In this document: piece by piece, positions 59,331 to 64,000 of the stretch
Layout of the letters: every line of letters begins with the position of its first letter
Numbering within the stretch: position 1 is the stretch's first letter
Assembly (NCBI GenBank): GCA_963402885.1
Contig: OY727102.1
Coordinates: 15,252,001 to 15,316,000, forward strand
Reading direction: 5' to 3'
Source of the DNA: Antedon bifida
Taxonomy: Eukaryota; Echinodermata; Crinoidea; Comatulida; Antedonidae
Length of the DNA: 64,000 nt
The notes under the pieces: model-generated
Seen by the model: the letters and a program-made list of their open reading frames with translations, nothing else
The model's database searches: none
Told to the model about the DNA's origin: nothing
Made by a program: the position numbers and the translations under genes

Positions 59331-61889
59331 CTGCAATTAATTAAATTAGTATCAAGTCTTTGTTTCAATTTTAGAAATTCATTTGCATATCATTATATGC
59401 TCTATGAGACAACACCTCTTCCTTCCTGTTGAAAGGAAATGTAGGAAATTATACTGAAGATCTAAGTAATGACTTCCACTTAGTCTTTGATGATTTTTAA
59501 TTATGTAATTGATAAGTAGAGAAACTAATTCTTTCCAATGGCTAAAAAATGCCAATTCAAATGATAACGAGAATTAAAAAATTAATGAATAAATTAATTT
59601 TAGCAGAGGTTCAGGTAAACAGATTTCCTTTGAATTTAATTTAAAATTAGGCATAATAGGCTTTTATTTTGGTATTTTATTCATTTTTGTAAATTATAAA
59701 CCTATTCACTCTAACATATTTTTGTAGGGGATCTGCAGTATACTCCCCTATTGTTAATTGTTGTAATATTTTGGTACATTCATGACTTTACACTATTTTA
59801 ATATTGTAAAGATTTAAAAATCTTTAAAGTTTATATCTTTAAAGTTTAATTAAACCTTTAAGAAAAAGCCTTTAAAGTAATTTAAATTCCAAACTGGTTA
59901 ACAAAAATCAACAGGTAACATCGTATGTTATACCATGGAGAAATATTTCTCCATGGTTATACTGATAATGACAGATAGACGGACAAGCAAACAGAACATC
60001 TTTGATAAAAGCACATACAGTATGTCTAAAAGCAATACTTAGAATATCATATTTAAAGATATTTATAATATATAGTTTATTTTTTTCAATAAAATGTTAA
60101 CTTGATATTTTTCATACCTGCAGAAAAATATCATCGATCAAGTCCGACATGACCCCGGCCTTGTTCTGTCACAAATTATCATTTCACATTTTTAAAATTT
60201 ATATTTCGTCCCTGTTCTGTTTTCATTATTTTCTCATCCATTTTGTTTATCTTTATTAATGCTGTGCAGTATTTAGTTCTTAGTTTATGTATCTTGTGAT
60301 GAGATTATGCAAACTGACACAATAGAGCTGTGGCAGAATGGTTGAGCACACATATATTCACAAAGGAATAGTATTTTCCAAAAGCTTGGCACATCTTTCT
60401 GGATTTTTAAAGTATTTGCTTATTTTATTTTTATCTCCATTGATATCAAGACACTGATACCCACAACATTGTAATATTGCTTTGGATTTATATCTATATA
60501 AACATTTACAGGCATTAGAAATATATATAAAAATCTAATTCTCCCGAAATGGTAAAGATGAGAAAATATGTGAGTTAGAAAAAGCTCGATATTGAAATAA
60601 GAAACATACATACATATTTTTCATCTATATTTATTATTATCCTTGTGAAAATTATGTTTAAAGTATAAAAACCATGGAAATTAAATGGTAAGACTTATAT
60701 TATAAACAAAAAAAACAAAAACAACAATTATTACAGTATTAAAATGTATTAAAAACAACAAAACTTAAACTGATTAAATGAAATAATTGGAAAGGGTTCC
60801 AAAAGTCTTGAATATATAAAAAAAGTCCCTTCTTTTCTTTTTCCAAACAAGCTCACTATTGTACATGCTGCTAACGTACGACCTGTATCTTTAAAAATTC
60901 TACATGTCTCCATCTGTATCTGTATGGTAAATGTTATGCAATCTGCTAAACATGCTTTGCTATGATTGGCTGCTTTGAGTATTGTGTCAGATCGACTACT
61001 GAAGTATGACCACCATTAGGCGCAGGAGCCCCGGATAGCGTTACGAAGTCGTTAACTCTGTCAGCCCATGGTCAGCCCAACTAATGTGTTTTTCCCAAGG
61101 ACAATTTATCAATAACTAAACTTTGTCACCACCCATAAGTGTGCTGTTCATTTCCTATTGACCAATGAACAACAATGTAACTGGACCTTAGTTTCTTGCT
61201 ATTCGACCTTGGGTGCAAATTATACAATTAATTGATGTTAAGGCCACTGACTACTCTTTTCTGTATAGAAACACTGAATTGACTGAATAATAAGAAAACC
61301 CTACAATAATTTCTACTACTGTACTACTTGATATGGTGTTATACAAGAACTATATTAAAAGAATTGAATGTATGGAGAATAAAAAAAAAAGTTAAACGTT
61401 ATATGTAAAACATCACTTAGATGATATCATTTTCTAAACATTGTTTCATTAGTTATATCACGGAAAAATAAGTTAGTTATAAATAAGTAAGTTATTTCTC
61501 CATGAAAGTTTCTCCATTGTTATATTCACATCACATATATTTATATTTGGTTGTACACGTAATATTTCATTAAGAATTTCATTTTCTGACAATGTGATTG
61601 AAAAAATAGCCAATTATATTGGCGGCCCTAAACGATGATGTTTACTGTTGGGCCTACAGAAATGATACAAATTCTCAGTTGATATGACACAAAATTTACA
61701 GAATTCAGCACTAACAACATACCATATTCTTCAGTTCAGGTCACAAGTTTCAGAGGCGACAATGCAAATCCCGCCAAAATTGTCTTTCTAATATATCTCT
61801 GTATTGCCAAGTAACACACGGGAAAAGAACAAATAAAAAACAAAAACCATTCAAAACAGACCTATTTCTGTTTTAAAAAAGATTGAAAA
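59331..61889. other. AT-rich region without recognisable gene
   Basis: No exon is supported. At 60330 TGTGGCAGAATGGTTGAGCA resembles a box A, but no box B follows. At 60960-61090 there is a slightly GC-richer stretch (GGCGCAGGAGCCCCGGATAG) without an open frame. ATTTCTCCATG-like half-sites occur at 61494 and 61509, related to the palindrome at 59932. Confidence 0.6.
59932..59957. repeat. Perfect 26-bp palindrome, no loop
   Basis: ACCATGGAGAAAT is followed directly by its exact reverse complement ATTTCTCCATGGT. Outside the 13-bp arms the match continues imperfectly (GTTAT on the left, TATAC on the right). Confidence 0.85.
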
Positions 61890-62275
61890 TACAGTAGAAC
61901 CTTTTTTCTGAAAGTGTCCCCTTAATAGGGGTTCTACTGCCCCTGGAACACTTCCTAAAAAAACTTGTCCTCTTCATAGAGGTTTCGCAGAAAAAAACCA
62001 ATACCAATACTGATCTGGACTCGGAAATTTAAAATGTAGCAGGCAACGTTTCACCAATGAAAACTTTCAAGACAGACAAAGTATCTTAATTATTATGATA
62101 TCCATTTTTATTTAATAACGATAAATGGATATAATTATTTCGTGTTTTTTGTTATTTTGTGATGGAAAAAATATTGAGTGAACATTGGCACTGAGCTTAA
62201 ATGTTCCCCGTCCCCTTAATGTCCCCTTTATAGGAGTGTCCCTTCAGTAAGGATTGGCTGTTTCGCTCCTTAATA
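61890..62275. repeat. Dispersed 'AGGGGACA' repeat, inverted-ended copy plus flanking modules
   Basis: TACAGTAGAACCTTTTTTCT, AAAGTGTCCCCTTAATAGGG and GTTCTACTG give a compact copy with inverted TAGAACC / GGTTCTA ends (61891-61929). Further modules follow (CTTGTCCTCTTCATAGAGGT; CCCCTTTATAGGAGTGTCCC; AGTAAGGATTGGCTG). Confidence 0.6.
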
Positions 62276-62329
62276 ATAAATTATGGTGTCCATCTTATGT
62301 CCTCTCAATTTTAATGTACTACACCCGAT

Positions 62330-62515
62330 AATAGAATACACATCTAGCTCGTGTGCACTTTAAAGAACCTAGTACATCTTTCGAGACGAGTAGGGGGTTA
62401 CCCCGGTGTATTAGTACATCACAGCCACTGATCATAACTGGGCCCTCTGGGAGACCAGTCTTTGACTGAAGAGGTTACCCAGTATAAATATATATTTCAA
62501 TTCAATTCAATTCAA
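62330..62515 (+). repeat. Retroelement 3' end with TTCAA tail
   Basis: A GC-richer segment (TCGAGACGAGTAGGGGGTTA then CCCCGGTGTATTAG; CTGGGCCCTCTGGGAGACCA; GAAGAGGTTACCCAGTATAA) ends in TTCAATTCAATTCAATTCAA. The CGAGACGAGTAGGGG-to-CCCGGTGTA signature is reminiscent of LINE or SINE 3' ends in other marine invertebrates (recollection). The tail unit equals that of the LINE at 34909, in opposite orientation. Confidence 0.5.
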
Positions 62516-62533
62516 TAGAATAACTGTACAGTA

Positions 62534-63165
62534 GGCTCCCATTTGATGCAATGTGTTACCCAATGTGCTCAATTTGATTGTGCTACCCAATCCATGCTAT
62601 CCATTTGAAATAATGTGCTATCCATTTGAAAGAATGTGCTACCCGATAATCCGTAAAGAATAATGTACAGTACAATTATATCCATTTGATTGTGCTACCT
62701 AATGTGCTATCCATTTGAAATAATGTGCTATCCATTTGAAAGAATGTGCTACCCGATAATCCTTATAGAATAAATGTACAGTACTATATCCATTTGATTG
62801 TGCTACCCAATGTGCTATCCATTTGAAATAATGTGCTATCCATTTGAAAGAATGTGCTACCCGATAATCCTTATAGAATAATGTACAGTACTATATCCAT
62901 TTGATTGTGCTACCCAATGTGCTATCCATTTGAAATAATGTGCTATCCATTTGAAAGAATGTGCTGTCCATTTGAAAGAATGTGCTATCCATTTGAAAGA
63001 ATGTGCTACCCGATAATCCGCATAGAATGTACAGTACAGTTATATCCATTTGATTGTGCTATCTATGTGCTATCCGTTTGAACTAATGTGCTGTCTGTTT
63101 GAAATAATTCAGGTTTTTTATTTTGAATATGTTTTGCTATCCATTTTAAACGTGCTAAACAAGTT
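62534..63165. repeat. Satellite of ~107 bp with embedded 21-bp subrepeat
   Basis: The landmark ATTTGATTGTGCTA recurs at 62572, 62684, 62792, 62899 and 63048, giving periods of 112, 108, 107 and 149. Each unit contains GTGCTATCCATTTGAAATAA and GTGCTATCCATTTGAAAGAA, then CTACCCGATAATCC and GTACAGTAC. The long unit equals 107 plus two extra 21-bp subunits (GTGCTRTCCATTTGAAAGAA then T). The ends degrade gradually. Confidence 0.93.
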
Positions 63166-63182
63166 ACATATTTGTTGATATA

Positions 63183-63265
63183 AGTTTGCGGTACACCACG
63201 TATAGGCCTATTAGTTCTGAAAAGAACTGTTGAGTTGCTCGACGTTTCGATTTACTCCAAAAGCT
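63183..63265 (+). repeat. Penelope-like 'GCGGTACACCACG' family copy
   Basis: TAAGTTTGCGGTACACCACG, TTAGTTCTGAAAAGAACTGT, then TGAGTTGCTCGACGTTTCGA: same order as 46840 and the reverse strand of 13751-13819. The perfect small hairpin AGTTCTGAAAAGAACT is intact here. Confidence 0.6.
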
Positions 63266-64000
63266 ATTCCATCATGCCGTATTCGGAGAATCGCCCACAA
63301 GTGTTTTCTCAGAGCAGGGTATGTTCCGTATGGGGTTCTGTATGCTATTTTTTAATAATGTACAAAAAATGAAATGAATAATCATAATAAGTATCGGTAT
63401 GTACGGAGAAAGCTCGAGCGGAAGTCAAGAGTTACTTTTGCCAACAAGACGAAGCGCGAAACAAATAAAAACGCAGCGCGAAACATCTGAAATGATATAC
63501 AATTTCTTAAAACATGAAAACACAGAATATTATATTAATATAACTTTTTAATATTTCCAAAGGCTCGGACATGGAAGAAGGGCCTTAAAAACTGAATTGC
63601 TATATGTTAGACCACATTTCCATAACTTTTCAAAACTCATCGAACCCTCTGCTAGTAGGCCTAATAGGAGCCAAATCATTAGAAAAAAAAACATGGCATG
63701 AAGATGTAATTAATCAAACAAAGGCCAAAGAATACCAACAATTTTAATTTAGGTTTCAATTCTTAATTAATTGGTGGACTAAGCCTAGTTTGAAACTGTA
63801 GTGACCATTTATTTTAGAAAGAAAGATAGACAAATTTGTTTCCATCTCCATGTTAATAATAAGGCACTTTTCAATAAAAAATTCTGGCCTAGTATTCTTG
63901 CAAGGTCGTCACAGCTCCAGTTACAAAGGTCGTCACAGCTCCAGTTACAAACGGTGATACAAAGTGTCAATCATTTGACCAGTGAACAGCCCACTGGTAG
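63266..64000. other. Terminal region, no gene recognised
   Basis: It contains two AAGCGCGAAACA / CAGCGCGAAACA blocks (about 63453 and 63474) in a locally CpG-bearing stretch, and an exact 24-bp tandem duplication at 63902-63949. No open frame is supported. Confidence 0.6.
63902..63949. repeat. Exact 24-bp tandem duplication
   Basis: AAGGTCGTCACAGCTCCAGT followed by TACA occurs twice in direct succession with no difference. Confidence 0.95.

Noticed and set aside
60325-60360. Possible tRNA gene (TGTGGCAGAATGGTTGAGCA)
   Set aside because: Only a box A-like segment is present; no box B or cloverleaf follows.
62534-63165. CRISPR-like array of repeats and spacers
   Set aside because: Units are contiguous and the 'spacers' are themselves repeated; the genome is eukaryotic. 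It is a satellite.

Overview
This is AT-rich eukaryotic nuclear DNA (about one third G+C by eye). It holds one recognisable host gene and many repeats. Large introns with canonical GT/AG borders, tRNA-derived SINEs, miniature inverted-repeat elements and a CR1/L2-type LINE all point to an animal genome. The repeat style (short tails such as TTA or TTCAA, and an element ending in CCTCCTTGGCGGAGG) suggests a marine invertebrate, perhaps an echinoderm. That placement is inference; nothing in the window proves it.

The host gene is the 3' end of SMG5, a nonsense-mediated mRNA decay factor, on the + strand. Five coding exons are visible (17237-17296, 27313-27466, 31628-31718, 32596-32676, 32988-33198). 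They join in frame to 198 residues plus a stop and cover the C-terminal PIN-like domain. Upstream exons were not found in the first 17.2 kb, so that stretch is probably a very long intron or contains exons I could not recognise. The 3' UTR probably ends near an AATAAA at 34167.

Downstream, on the - strand, lies an apparently full-length non-LTR retrotransposon (about 34909-39290). It has a (TTCAA)n tail, an open ORF2 (endonuclease plus reverse transcriptase) and an open ORF1 (coiled coil plus nucleic-acid-binding domain). Next to its 5' end is an unidentified 97-codon open frame (39247-39537).

From 39.5 kb to the end no host gene is recognisable. That region carries dispersed repeats: MITE families, retroelement 3' ends, Penelope-like fragments, a ~107-bp satellite built partly from a 21-bp unit, and a few higher-GC single-copy-looking blocks that may be conserved non-coding elements.

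No convincing new multi-gene system was found. The most notable items are the near-intact LINE whose ORF2 lacks an ATG, a family of ~130-170 bp MITEs present four times, a 355-bp MITE with TTAA-flanked ends, a decayed hammerhead-ribozyme-like motif in a Penelope-like fragment, and two unrelated minisatellites that both use a 21-bp unit.
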